Shown here one piece after another: positions 1 to 10,537 of a stretch of DNA of 64,000 nucleotides (position 1 is the stretch's first letter; the number at the start of each line of letters is the position of its first letter). Source of the stretch: Zygnema cylindricum (Eukaryota > Streptophyta > Zygnematophyceae > Zygnematales > Zygnemataceae); contig JBBHKE010001107.1 of assembly GCA_037447655.1 (NCBI GenBank), forward strand, positions 1 to 64,000. The letters are read 5' to 3'. The notes beneath the pieces were generated by a model. It searched no databases. It was given only the letters and a program-made list of their open reading frames with translations, and was not told the DNA's origin. The position numbers and the translations under genes are program-made.

Positions 1-432
1 CGGCTTTGGGAAAGGGAAGTCTGTGAGCCTTACCTTGAGCACAACCACTACAATCATCCATCATTTCATTATCCCCAAACTGAATGCAGCCTACTACCCC
101 AAGCTTCTTCATTTCCCTCAGCCTATCAAAATTCACATGCCCAAACCGCTTATGCCACATCATCACGTTTGGAACACCAACATAGTAAGCATTCTTCTTT
201 TCATTAATCAAGTTAAGCCTAAACATTCCTAGGCTACCCTTATTTGCTGCAAAGTAGACTTCTTCTCCATACCTACCAATAAAGACTCCCTTTTTAGTGA
301 AGGTATCAAATTCTTTATCATCTAGTACTGAAGTAGAGACAAGAAATACAGACTAGATTTTTGCTCAATTTAGGAATGTACAGTACATTTGAGAAGGTGA
401 GTATAGAAGTCTTATCCTTTAGTAAGAATTTT

Positions 433-1433
433 TGCAACTTTGTGTCCTCCATTGGACTACATAATTCACGAAGCCTCTAGATAGTTTTTAACTAACCCAC
501 TTCAAGCCACAACCAGTACTGCCCAAGAAGGCAAATTGTCAGTTTAATTGCACCCCTGAGTAGTTGGGACTCCCATAAGTCTGAAGCAAAAAAAATCATT
601 GAAAACGGCCAACTAGCCGATAAGTTATGAGGTGGCAAAGATGCCAGTTTATACAAAGCTCCCAAAGGAGAGGTGGCTGTCTACAAAATATGCTAAGTTC
701 TACTTCCCTCTCACAACCCCTATCTACTACTGTACGACCCAATCACATAACTGTAAAGTATAAAAAGGTACTATGGCCGATGTCCTTTCTGTACGATCTG
801 TATACGACAAGGCCGCTGAGTGGACGTGTGTCAATCTTTCACTCGTCTGTACGCTCCCCGGAATTTCTACGACCAAATGTTATCCCTCCACGTGGCGCAA
901 GGATATACCAGGTCCATAAACGCCAAAGTGACCATTCCGAGATCTCGGCAACGATGTATGCCGTAGGATTAAATCTCACATTGAATTTTAGCCTTCGAAA
1001 CAAATGTCTGATTCATTTGTTTCGTGCAAAATGACGTCCGTACTAAACTTTAACTAGTTCTATGTTCCTTCGTTCATATTTTGGCTTATCGATTTCAGTA
1101 CCATACACAAGTTTAAATATATATCAAACCCTATGTATCTTAACAAACTTCTACAGCAGACTGGTTACAGCTAATGGCTACGCTGCGCTCTACCGGTCGG
1201 AGGTTCGAGTCCTGCCAAACTCAACCTTTTGTTGAGAGTGACTTAAGTCACTCTTTAGTTGTGCCTATGGAGCTGAGGTAGCCATGGCTCCATCACTCTC
1301 TCTCTCTTTCAATGACTATAACAAGTATGGGGGCAAAAGAGAAGAGTTGGAGGCAGGCTATCTGCATTTTTCTTATCTTTTTCCGCTAATAGATTTAGAC
1401 CTAGAAAATAACCAAAAACTAGTTATTTCAACA
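433..1433 (-). mobile_element. Solo copia LTR inside element A
   Basis: A 1001-bp LTR sits inside the protease/pre-integrase region of element A. Its ends are TG..CA, and it is flanked by near-identical 5-bp duplications (ATTTT at 428-432, ACTTT at 1434-1438). The flanking halves of A join into a continuous alignment with F once it is removed. It belongs to the A/F LTR type and carries the antisense tRNA-like module at 1149-1227. Confidence 0.85.
1149..1230 (+). promoter_or_regulatory. tRNA-like Pol III module in solo LTR
   Basis: A box-A-like segment (CAGACTGGTTACAGC, 1157-1171) is followed by a perfect box B (GGTTCGAGTCC, 1202-1212) and a TTTT run at 1227-1230. Spacing is tRNA-like. It is antisense to the retroelement. 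The D and T stems are degenerate, so this is a tRNA-derived promoter rather than a functional tRNA gene. Confidence 0.7.
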
Positions 1434-2706
1434 ACTTTCAAATCTACCAAACCCACTGGATCTGTAGTAACTACTCTCCCATTTCCATACTCTATCTCTA
1501 CAGTAGGGTTCTTTCTTAGGTTTATGTAGAGGTGTCTGTCACGACACATATGCATGGATGCACGTGAGTCAATGATCCACCTTTCCTGTGGAGCTTCCCG
1601 AATGGCTCGAAGGGCACACTTCTGTTTCCGAGGTATCTTCTTCTCCTCCAGATTCTCGTCAATAAGGAGCTCCCCATCCTGTTCTTCAAAGGACTCATCC
1701 TCCTCGGTCTCTCCTTTCACTTATGTGACCACAAGTGCCTTCTTCTTCCCTCCGGAAGAACCACCTCCATAGTTTTCTTGGAGCCTCATTTTTAAGAGCT
1801 TGATGCAATATGTAATGAAGTGTCCTGGCTTTTTGCAAAAATGACAAAGACCTTTTGGGGGCCTTCGTCCTCCAGGCTGATCTCACTCTCCTTTGAAGTT
1901 GTTGTGTGGCTTCATTCAATCCTTCCCCCACCGGTCCATTCCGGTAGCTAGGGCTTAGAGGCTCTTTTCTCCTCTCTGAATATCAATAGTGTTTTCTTGT
2001 ACAAGTATCATCCGGACCACTGTGTTCCACTTCCAAGAATTGTCTTCCATTTCCTACACCTGGTACACTTTGTTCTCATATTCATTGAGCAACTTCATGA
2101 TGAGAGTATTGACTTTCATTTTCATTCTACCTGTCCACCTGACACTTTCTATCACCATAAACAAGCAAAAGAGATCATTACAGTAGTCTACCATTTTTCC
2201 TCATTGTAAGTGTAGTCTCCTAGCCTTTGCTTGGCCAATTGGAGCTCTTGAATGGTACCACATCTATAGTTCTCCAGTAAAGTCTCCCACATCTCCTCGC
2301 CTTAAAAATGTAAAGATGGGAGGTTGCCAAAGCTTGAGTAAGATTCCTCAGAATGAAATGCCTAGCAGCCATGTTTGTGTATTGCTACGTTTGAATATCG
2401 TTTTTTTCGGTCTTCACGGCCGCCGCTCTGGGTGCCGTGGCGATAGGAGTAAAGGGTGTCTCTTTCCCTTTCCCTTTTTCAAACACATTGTTGTCCCCAT
2501 CGTATGCCTCCTCCATTGAGGCAGATGCTGCAGCAAAAAACCTCACTCCACCAAACCATGGTGGGGTTCCCTCAGGTGGACGTTTCGCTTGTCTACTAAC
2601 AATACCCTAGTATCGTTTTCTATACATAGCCCCTGTCATCATGGCTTCCCAATAAATGAACCCAAATCCGTTGAATATGGGCACCCAACAGGGTGGGCCT
2701 ATAACT

Positions 2707-2797
2707 TGCTATTCTGTGTCCCATATTGGACTACAGAATTCAAAAAGCCCTTAGGTAGTTTTTTACTAACCCTCATTCAACTAGGACACTTGCTACC
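2707..2797 (-). mobile_element. 5' LTR of element A, first part
   Basis: This is the gag-proximal end of the 5' LTR of A, starting TG beside a decayed primer site (TGGGCCTATAACT, 2694-2706). It breaks off at 2797, where element B is inserted, and resumes at 12405. Confidence 0.85.
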
Positions 2798-3981
2798 TGT
2801 TGAAATTTAAGTATTTTCTAGGTCTAGAGATTGTAAAATAATAAGACAAAAGAGGAGACACTGACAGCTTGCCTCTAACACTTCACTCAAGTCCACGCAC
2901 TTGTCGCACCACTGAAGACTTGAGGAGGAGTTAGATCCATGGCTGCCTAGGCTGTCCAAAGAGGACAGGAAGGCTAATCTTGATAGAGTTACCTAAAATG
3001 TTTGACGGACCAGAGATTTGATCCGGGTACCTGCCATCCGTCAACTTAGCCGGTAGCCTTAACCGTTTAGTCTAAGACCAATGTTACAGTATATAGGGTT
3101 TGATATTTATCTAAATATTATCACGTAGACTAATTCATTCAACTGAAACTTTATTGGGGATGCATAAATTCAATTATGTAGAGTACGGAGTACAGTACAA
3201 AGAAGAAACAGGTACCGCGCATTTTGTTACGATAGCGAAACAAATACCGCGCAAGTATTTATGACGGCTACGATTGAAATCTAGATTTGATCGAACGGCC
3301 GGGAAGGATGCCGAGATCGCGGAAGAGAATCGCGGCGGTTTGCGGTCATCGCCACGTAGGAGGACACGTGGCACAGTGAGATTAGATCGTGGCAATTCCA
3401 GAGATTACGAGAAGAAATCTGAATATGACATGTATCGACATTTTGGCCATGTCGTACGATGGTCGTACAGAAAGTACACCGGCACCCATACTTTTATGTA
3501 CAACACAGTAATTTGATGGGTGCAGTACGTCAGTAGATAGAGTTTTAGAGAGAGATAGGACTTAGAAAATTTAGTAGGTAGCAGCCTCTCTCCGAGAGAG
3601 CTCCTATACAAAAGGTTATCTTTGACCATTCCTAACTATCAATTTACTTGACCATTTTCACTGATTCTTTTTGCTACAGACTCAAGAGAGTCCAAGCTAC
3701 ACATGGGTGTAGTCGGTCAAAGTTTTTGCCTGCCAGGGTGGCTGCATTTTTAAGGGAAAGTCAAAGTGGGTGAATGTGTCCAAAACTCATATTTTAACTT
3801 TGCATTCTATGGTGGAATTGAGCTCACAGAAAGTCATATTTCACAGGGGTGAAGCTATAACGGGTTTTTGATTATCAAGGGGTCAATCATTTTGGTTTAT
3901 ATCAACTTGGAGTCGGCACTATCTAGATTAGCTTCTTTTGGATTTGCAATTTCTGTGGGCAATGGAGCACACAGAGTTTCA
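2798..3981 (+). repeat. 5' LTR of element B
   Basis: This 1184-bp LTR has TG..CA ends and starts TGTTGAAATT. It carries the antisense tRNA-like module at about 3001-3090 and the conserved GTTTC..GAAAC hairpin near 3225-3245. It ends 20 nt after an in-LTR ATG at 3962. Confidence 0.9.
2995..3090 (-). promoter_or_regulatory. tRNA-like Pol III module in B 5' LTR
   Basis: On the minus strand, a box-A-like TAGACTAAACGG followed by GTTAAGGC is followed by a diverged box B (GGATCAAATCT) and a TTTT run (AAAA on the plus strand at 2995-2998). The same module lies in the 3' LTR of B. Confidence 0.6.
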
Positions 3982-4730
3982 AGTTATGGGCCCACCATCT
4001 AGGGTGTCTATGTTTGATAGAACAGGCTTCACTTATTGGGGATTTATGATGGAGGGATTGTTTTTCGAGAAGCACTTATGGGGAATTGTTTCGTGACTAG
4101 TGAGGTGTCCTCCACCGGGCTTTGGAGGAACTCACTATGGAGAATCATCTGGGGCTGCCGAGAAAATCAACCTGAGTTCAGATTGAACCGGAAGGTCAAG
4201 GGAAAAACCTTGCCTTGGATGGGCAAATAGGGGAGAAGGAAAAAGGGACACCTATGGTGAGGGGAGCTAGGCTCTCAGCTATGGTACCACTGGTAGGGAT
4301 TAAAACTGAAGAAAATGACAGAAAAATATGGGAATACAAAAACACTATAGCAAAGCATCTCATACTTAGAAACGTGTCTAAGTCCATAGCTATCACTCTT
4401 ATAAACTTAACAAAGTCTTCACGGATATGGGTTGCACTAAGTCAGATTTATAAGAGTGAGACTATTCAGAGGCAACAATTAGTAAAACAAGAAATAGATG
4501 CCTATGTTTATAAAAGCGGTAGCATGATAGAGTTTTGCAATGATATATTTGCGCTATATGTTGAGCTTGCTAGTGCGGGATATGTAGAATCTGAGGAGAG
4601 GAAGATTATTTTTGGTCATCTAATACACTTTTTTAAATATAAAGGTATTTGCTTGAAGCTTCATGAAGGAAAAAGGAAAAAAGAAAGGAAAAAATATATA
4701 TATGTATTTGTTGTTTTTGAAAGGAGTTGA
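3962..4730 (+). pseudogene. gag remnant of element B
   Basis: The gag start ATG at 3962 lies in the LTR and runs into a one-mismatch primer site (AGTTATGGGCCCA, 3982-3994). Translation is soon broken. The longest open piece, 4215-4730, aligns with the capsid-like region of the gag of D: SRIWVALSQIYKSETIQRQQL and a following YVYKSGSMIEFCNDI segment match related segments there. The sequence then runs into A-rich DNA and a polypurine tract at 4747-4759. There is no zinc knuckle, protease, integrase or reverse transcriptase, so it cannot encode an autonomous element. Confidence 0.8.
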
Positions 4731-4759
4731 AAGTAAAGTAGACTAGAAAATAAAGGGAG

Positions 4760-5116
4760 TGTTGAAATTTAAGTATTTTCTATGTCTAGAGATTGTAAAA
4801 TAATAAGACAAAAAAGGAGACACTGACAGCTTGCCTCTAACTCTTCACTCAAGTCCCCACACTTGTCGCAGTCACTAAAGACTTGAGGAGGAGTTAGATC
4901 AATGGCTACCTAGGCTATCCAAAGAGGACAGGAAGGCTAATCTTGATAGAGTTACCTAAAATGTTTGACGGACCAGAGATTTGATCCGGGTACCTGCCAT
5001 CCGTCAACTTAGCCGGTAGCCTTAACCGTTTAGTCTAAGACCAATGTTACATGACATAGGGTTTGATATTTATCTAAATATTTACACATAGACTAATTCA
5101 TTCAACTGACACTTTA
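4760..5116 (+). repeat. 3' LTR of element B, first part
   Basis: Starts TGTTGAAATT directly after the polypurine tract, matches 2798-3150 closely, and includes the tRNA-like module at about 4955-5051 on the minus strand. Interrupted at the CTTTA target site (5112-5116) by element D. Confidence 0.9.
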
Positions 5117-6165
5117 TGAAACTCTGAGACCTCCATAAGTCCTCAGAGTGGACAGCTTCCAAGAAGCCTCTAGGATAATCCTGACCCCTTTGTGTTTAAG
5201 TAAAAATAACTGCCACCCTGGCAGACAAAAACTCTGACCAACTTCACCCCTGTGAAGACAAGACTCCCCTGAGTCGATAGCAAAAAGAATCTCTGAATTT
5301 GCTCCCCTGAGCAGTAAGTTATGGAGGGTCAAAGTTGACCTTTTGTACAGAAGCTCTCTGGGAGAGGGGGTCCTATCTTCTAATTTTTCTAAGTCCTATC
5401 TCTCTCACAGACTCTATCTACTGATGTACGGAACCAATCAGAATTGAGTTCCGTACGTAAAAGTACAGCTGCCGGTGTACTTTATGTACGGACAATGTAC
5501 GACATGGCCAAAATGTCGACACATGTCAAATCCGGATTCGGTGCCATAATCTCCGGAGATTCCACACTCCAACGGAATTTCGCCACGCGTCATCCGATGT
5601 GGCGATGGTCACAAACCGCCGAAATCTTCCTCCGCGATCTCGGCGCTAATCCCGGCCGTCCGATTAAATTCGGCTTTAATCGTAGCCGTAATAAATACAT
5701 GCGCGATATTTGTTTCATTTACGAAACAAATGCGCGGTACTGATTTATGTCCGTACCGTAAGTCGTACATTACATATTACTGGATCTATGTATCCCGTAA
5801 TTAATTCTAGTTAAATGGTTTATCGCTTGTATACATATATAAATAATTATCAAACTATATGCTTGGTAACACTACCGCTAGACTTAACGGCTAAGGCTAC
5901 CCGCTAATTCCTGACTGCCGGCCGGCAGGTACAAGGATCAAATCCTGTCGCCGGCACATACATTTTAATTAAATTAATAAACTCTAATGTAAAATTCCCG
6001 TAAACCTCAGGATAGCCAAGGTAGCCATGGCTCTAGCTTCCTCTCCAATTTCTCAGTGACTGCGACAAGTTTGAGAGTTGGAGAGAGAAGTTAGAGATAG
6101 ACTGCCTCGACTTCTTTATTTCTTTTCAGACCTAGAAAATACTAATAAAACCATTAGTTTCTACA
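5117..6165 (-). repeat. 3' LTR of element D
   Basis: 1049-bp LTR with TGAAACTC..TTTCTACA ends on the plus strand (TG..CA either way), almost identical to 10518-11567. Contains the tRNA-like module at 5872-5966. Confidence 0.95.
5872..5966 (+). promoter_or_regulatory. tRNA-like Pol III module in D 3' LTR
   Basis: Box-A-like TAGACTTAACGG followed by CTAAGGC (about 5879-5897), box-B-like GGATCAAATCC (5935-5945) and TTTT at 5963-5966. The A-to-B spacing suits a class II (Leu/Ser-like) tRNA. In this 3' copy, transcription would run outward from the element, antisense to pol. Confidence 0.6.
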
Positions 6166-6178
6166 CTCCCCTTATTTT
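6166..6178 (-). promoter_or_regulatory. Polypurine tract of element D
   Basis: The minus strand reads AAAATAAGGGGAG immediately before the TGTAGAAAC start of the 3' LTR. This is the expected plus-strand primer site, and it abuts the gag-pol stop codon. Confidence 0.9.
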
Positions 6179-9100
6179 CTAGTCAATCTTTAATTTCAGA
6201 CCACACTTCTCCCTGCAAAAAATTAGCTTAGGGGAAGGCACAGGTTTGGTCATCATATCTGCTACCATCTCACTATCTGGTCTGTACTCTAAACTGATTA
6301 TTTTGTTTTCTACTTTCTCTCTAACAAAGCTGAGTCTGATGTCCATGTGTTTGGCTTTAAAATGGTGTTTAGGATTGGCAGAAATAGCGATTGCTGCCTG
6401 ATTATCACAAAATATTTTCTGCACACCACTCTTAAGGTGACCAAGCTCACCAAGCAAAGACTTGACCCACATCAATTCTTTTACAGCAGAGCAAGAGGCC
6501 ATATACTCAGCCTCCATGGTGGACTGAGCAATAACCTTTTGCTGTTTGCTACTCCAACAGCAAGCCCCATCACCCACATATAATACATATCCAGAAGTAC
6601 ATCTCCTCATCGGAGCATCACCATAACTGGCATCACTCCAAGTAGTGATGTCAGTATTCTCCCCACCCAAATGCAACCATAGATCTCTAGTTCCTACCAA
6701 GTATCTAAGGACTCTCTTAGCTGCCTCCCAATCCTTCTTAGTGGGAGCATTTAGACTTCTACTCAGCACTCCTACAGCTGCAGCTAAATCCGGCCGGGTA
6801 CAATTCATAAAATAGATTAGACTTCCCACTACTTGCCTGTAAGGAATAGTCTGCATGAACTTCTGTTCATCAGGAGATAATTCCTCGTCTAAGACTATGA
6901 CTCCTTCTTCCTCACTCCCCTCACTTCCCTTCTTCAATTCCATTGGAGTTGTACAACTATTAGCTTTATCCATTTGAAATTTTTCAAGCATGTTCCCTAT
7001 TGCTTCCTTTTGAGTCAATCTTATAATTTTTCTTTTTCGGTCTCTCTCTACTTGAATTCCCAAAATATATTTTGCTTCCCCCATATCCTTCATTTCAAAT
7101 CTCCCCTTAAGATCGGTTTTCAGTTTATTAATTTTTTCCATTGATTTACTTAAAACAAGCAAATCATCAACATAAATTGCAATAAATATAAAACCTTCCT
7201 CATCTTCGAAAACATAGATTGAGTGATCTGAGCTGATCCGAATATATCCTAGACCGGTAAGAAACTCATCAAGCTTCTTATTCCACTGTCGGGGCGCCTG
7301 TTTCAAACCATAAAGAGATTTAATCAGCCGGCATACCTTACTCTCCTCTCCTTCTTCCACAAACCCTTCGGGTTGTCGCATGAAGATCTCCTCTTCTAAT
7401 TCTCCATGCAAAAAGGCTGTTTTTATGTCCATCTGGTGCACTTCCATGTCTTCCGCCGCTGCTAAACTGAGAAGTATGCGGACGGAGGGAAATCTGACCA
7501 CCGGGGCAAAGGTTTCCTCGTAGTCAATTCCTTCCTTTTGTGTAAATCCCTTTGCCACTAATCTGGCCTTGTAGCGCTCGATTGTGTTATCTGGGTTCAG
7601 TTTTAGTTTGAAAACCCACTTACAACCGATTGGTTTTCGGTTAGGTGGACAGTCCACCAGCTCCCAAGTATCGGCTGCCATGATTGAAGCCATCTCCTCA
7701 TTGATGGCTGTCTTCCACCGGTTTCTTTCTGGACAAGTCATCGCCTCTCGATAAGTTTGAGGTTCATCTTGATGAGATAGTTTAGTTACCTTGTTATTAA
7801 CCTGTTTTTCTTGCAGTCTTTTGCTACTTCTCCTCCCTCCCTCAAAATCTGAGGCCGGAATAGATGGTTCTCGTGGATTCTTTCGAACAAACTCGGCTTC
7901 TCCCCTATCCCTTGATTCCGAATCAATTTCCACCACGTCTTCCGCTTCGAGTAGAGTTGTCACTGGAGTTTCCACAGCCGAGTCCTTTTCGGTCTGATTT
8001 GTTCCTGCAAGAATGTCATCGTCTCTAAAACTTGGATAGTTAGGAAGCTCAAAGTCATCAGAATTTTCTGACTCAAATCTGATTTTTACTGACTTTGTAT
8101 ATTTGAAGGGATCCACAGACTTTCCTTCATCCATAACTACTAGATGCTTTACTAAGATTATATCTTCTCTTTTTAGATCATAAACTCTATATCCTTTAAC
8201 ATCCTCATCATATCCTAATAAGTATCCCGGTTTTCCTTTAGGATCTAGCTTCCAATTGGACCGATCAGTATCTAGACTGAATACTTGACTGCCGAAAACC
8301 TTTAAATGAGATAAATCTGGTTTCCGGCCTGTCCATCTCTCATAAGGTGTTTGATCTTTTATAGCTGAAGTAAGAACTCTATTTTTGAGGTAATTAGCAC
8401 AGTTCATTGCTTCTGCCCAAAACCTTTTTCCTATCTTCTTATCCGACAACATACTTCTAGCACTATCACTTAGTGTTCTATTTAACCTTTCAGCTACCCC
8501 ATTCTGTTCCGGATTTTCTGGAACTGTCTTTTGGTGTTGAACCCCATCTTCCCTCAAAAAATCCTCAAACTGGTTAGAAGTATACTCTCCACCATTGTCA
8601 CTCCTTACTCTCTTGATTGGAGTTTCATGGAGTTTTTCGCTCCATGCTTTATATTGTCTAAAACAGTCCTCAGCCTCTGACTTGTTTTTCAAAAAATATA
8701 CTCGGGAATACCGAGACCAATCATCAGTTATAGTCATCATAAATCTCTTCCCCCCCGGTGAGGGCACTCTAGCCGGTCCCCAAATATCTGTGTGTACTAG
8801 ATCTAGAAGTTTTTCTCCCTTGTAGGTGGCTGTTTTTGGAAAGGGTAATCTGTGTGCTTTACCTTGAGCACACCCACTACAATCACTTATATCATCACTC
8901 TCACTGAACTGAATCCCTTCCACCACTCCCATCTTTTTCATCTCTCTTAACTTATCTAGATTCACATGCCCAAGCCTCTTATGCCACATCATAATATCAT
9001 GAACACCAGCATAATAAAGTTTCTTCGTTTCATTACTTAAGATCAGCCTAAACATCCCATGGCTACCTTTCTCAGCAATGAAATAGACATCCTCCTCAAA

Positions 9101-10537
9101 ACTAGCAGTAAAGACTCCTTCCCTAGTGCTAGTGAAAAAACCCTTATCATCTAATACTGATGTAGAGATAAGATTTTTGTTCAGCTCCGGAATAAACAAT
9201 ACATCGGAGAATGTTAATATGGATGTCTTTCCTTCTACTAACACTTTCAGATCTACCGATCCTACAAGAGTAGTGGTGACTATCCTCCCATCCCCGTACT
9301 CTATCTCTACGGTGGGAATCTTTCTTATCTTAGTGAACATGTGTCTATCCTTACACATGTGCATTGAGGCACCTGAATCTATAATCCAGCCTGCTTCACC
9401 TTTCAATCCACCGTAAGCACATTTCTGCCTTCGTGGAATTTCAACCTCAGTTTTCGCATCCAACTCCTCATCCAAAAGGAGCTCATCGTCCTCGTCCTCG
9501 GATTCCGCCTCAAGTACCTGTGTGACAAGGGCCTTTTTCTTTCCTCTCGGGGTACCACCGGTCTGCCCCTCCTTTAACCGAAGCTCGGTTAGCTTGGTGC
9601 ACTCTGCCATATAGTGCCCTGGTTTCTTACAAAAATGACATAAACCTTTGGGAGCCCTTGGTTCGAACTCGCCAACCTGTTTTTTCTGCTCCCTACCCCC
9701 ATAATTTCCGACTGGTTTCCGAGAATCCTTGTTCCTCCAATCGGTCGCTGTTGCCAAGGCTTGGCCACTCTTTCCTCCCCTTCGGATCTCAATCGTATTC
9801 TCTCGAACGAGAATCATCCCTACCACTGAGTTCCATATCCACCTTGAGTCCGGCAAGTCCTGCACACGGTTGACTATGTTCTCGAACTCATCAGGTAACT
9901 TCATTAGTAAACAGTTAACTTTTTCTTTTTCACTAAAAACTTTACCCGCACTCTCTAGCTCCATGAAGAGTGTAGCAAGCTCATTGCAAAAATCCAACAT
10001 ATTTCCCCCTTTGTATACATACTCCTTAACTTTCTGATCAGCCAACTGTTGTTGCTGAATCGTACCACTTCGGTACATCTCTATGAGAGCCATCCAAAGA
10101 TCGGATGCCCTCTCTACCTGCAAATGAGGACATGCAAGTCCTTGAGTGAGATGGCGTAGGATGAAGTGCTTTGCCGCCATATTGTTGAAGTCCCAGGTTT
10201 CAGTATCATTCTCCTCGTTCCTCGGAATAGGTGACATGAATGCTAAACCAGTTGCTATTGGTGTGGTCGCCTCCTTCTCCTTTCCTTTGTCCACCACCTC
10301 TCCTTCCTTTGTTTCCTCCGTTGAAGGTGAATCCTCTTTCCTGGTGAATCTGCTTCCTTTAAACCCTGGAGGAATTCCAAGACTTGATGGACGCCCCAAT
10401 CGTCCACTCACTATCCCCCAAAACCTTTTTTCGCATAGAGCTCCTATCATCATACTTTCCCAGTATATGAAGCCAGTTCCATTAAAGATTGGTACCCTAG
10501 AGGGTGGGCCCATAACCTGAAACTCTGAGACCTCCAT
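6179..10537 (-). CDS. Ty1/copia gag-pol polyprotein, intact
   Basis: This single 1452-residue ORF encodes every protein for copia retrotransposition. Gag occupies about 1-290. The zinc knuckle is C300-x2-C303-x4-H308-x4-C313. The aspartic protease has D387-S-G-A. Integrase has the HHCC site H519/H524/C553/C556 and catalytic D584, D647, E683 (35 residues between the last two). Reverse transcriptase has D1037 and YVDD at 1122-1125. RNase H has D1302, E1344, D1378 and D1399. Gene order PR-IN-RT-RH is diagnostic for copia. The ATG at 10537 lies 20 nt inside the 5' LTR, and the primer site encodes VMGP at residues 8-11. No frameshift or stop separates gag from pol, so the Gag:Pol ratio must be set some other way. 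Confidence 0.97.
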   Translation of the reverse strand: MEVSEFQVMGPPSRVPIFNGTGFIYWESMMIGALCEKRFWGIVSGRLGRPSSLGIPPGFKGSRFTRKEDSPSTEETKEGEVVDKGKEKEATTPIATGLAFMSPIPRNEENDTETWDFNNMAAKHFILRHLTQGLACPHLQVERASDLWMALIEMYRSGTIQQQQLADQKVKEYVYKGGNMLDFCNELATLFMELESAGKVFSEKEKVNCLLMKLPDEFENIVNRVQDLPDSRWIWNSVVGMILVRENTIEIRRGGKSGQALATATDWRNKDSRKPVGNYGGREQKKQVGEFEPRAPKGLCHFCKKPGHYMAECTKLTELRLKEGQTGGTPRGKKKALVTQVLEAESEDEDDELLLDEELDAKTEVEIPRRQKCAYGGLKGEAGWIIDSGASMHMCKDRHMFTKIRKIPTVEIEYGDGRIVTTTLVGSVDLKVLVEGKTSILTFSDVLFIPELNKNLISTSVLDDKGFFTSTREGVFTASFEEDVYFIAEKGSHGMFRLILSNETKKLYYAGVHDIMMWHKRLGHVNLDKLREMKKMGVVEGIQFSESDDISDCSGCAQGKAHRLPFPKTATYKGEKLLDLVHTDIWGPARVPSPGGKRFMMTITDDWSRYSRVYFLKNKSEAEDCFRQYKAWSEKLHETPIKRVRSDNGGEYTSNQFEDFLREDGVQHQKTVPENPEQNGVAERLNRTLSDSARSMLSDKKIGKRFWAEAMNCANYLKNRVLTSAIKDQTPYERWTGRKPDLSHLKVFGSQVFSLDTDRSNWKLDPKGKPGYLLGYDEDVKGYRVYDLKREDIILVKHLVVMDEGKSVDPFKYTKSVKIRFESENSDDFELPNYPSFRDDDILAGTNQTEKDSAVETPVTTLLEAEDVVEIDSESRDRGEAEFVRKNPREPSIPASDFEGGRRSSKRLQEKQVNNKVTKLSHQDEPQTYREAMTCPERNRWKTAINEEMASIMAADTWELVDCPPNRKPIGCKWVFKLKLNPDNTIERYKARLVAKGFTQKEGIDYEETFAPVVRFPSVRILLSLAAAEDMEVHQMDIKTAFLHGELEEEIFMRQPEGFVEEGEESKVCRLIKSLYGLKQAPRQWNKKLDEFLTGLGYIRISSDHSIYVFEDEEGFIFIAIYVDDLLVLSKSMEKINKLKTDLKGRFEMKDMGEAKYILGIQVERDRKRKIIRLTQKEAIGNMLEKFQMDKANSCTTPMELKKGSEGSEEEGVIVLDEELSPDEQKFMQTIPYRQVVGSLIYFMNCTRPDLAAAVGVLSRSLNAPTKKDWEAAKRVLRYLVGTRDLWLHLGGENTDITTWSDASYGDAPMRRCTSGYVLYVGDGACCWSSKQQKVIAQSTMEAEYMASCSAVKELMWVKSLLGELGHLKSGVQKIFCDNQAAIAISANPKHHFKAKHMDIRLSFVREKVENKIISLEYRPDSEMVADMMTKPVPSPKLIFCREKCGLKLKID
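10505..10517 (-). promoter_or_regulatory. Primer-binding site of element D (half-tRNA type)
   Basis: The minus strand reads GGTTATGGGCCCA directly after the LTR terminal CA. It does not begin TGG, as sites for tRNA 3' ends do. It complements the anticodon arm of initiator tRNA-Met (TGGGCCCATAACC). The same site is perfect in E (14394) and F (63249-63261), has one mismatch in B (3982) and is decayed in A. Confidence 0.85.

Larger units (their letters stand above)
1..2706 (-). pseudogene. Copia element A, degenerate gag/protease/pre-integrase region
   Basis: This is the decayed internal part of a Ty1/copia element read on the minus strand and cut by the left window edge. Reading from high to low coordinates, the gag start region lies at 2640-2706, gag fragments at 1800-2640, a zinc-knuckle-like stretch (CHFCK) near 1830, then a protease-like segment at 1373-1720 (RWIIDSRASMHMC, in which the DSGA active site has become DSRA) and the pre-integrase region at 1-432. 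It aligns with element F (61.6-63.3 kb) and more distantly with D. Frameshifts and stops run throughout, so no protein is expected. A 1-kb solo LTR (433-1433) interrupts it. Confidence 0.85.
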
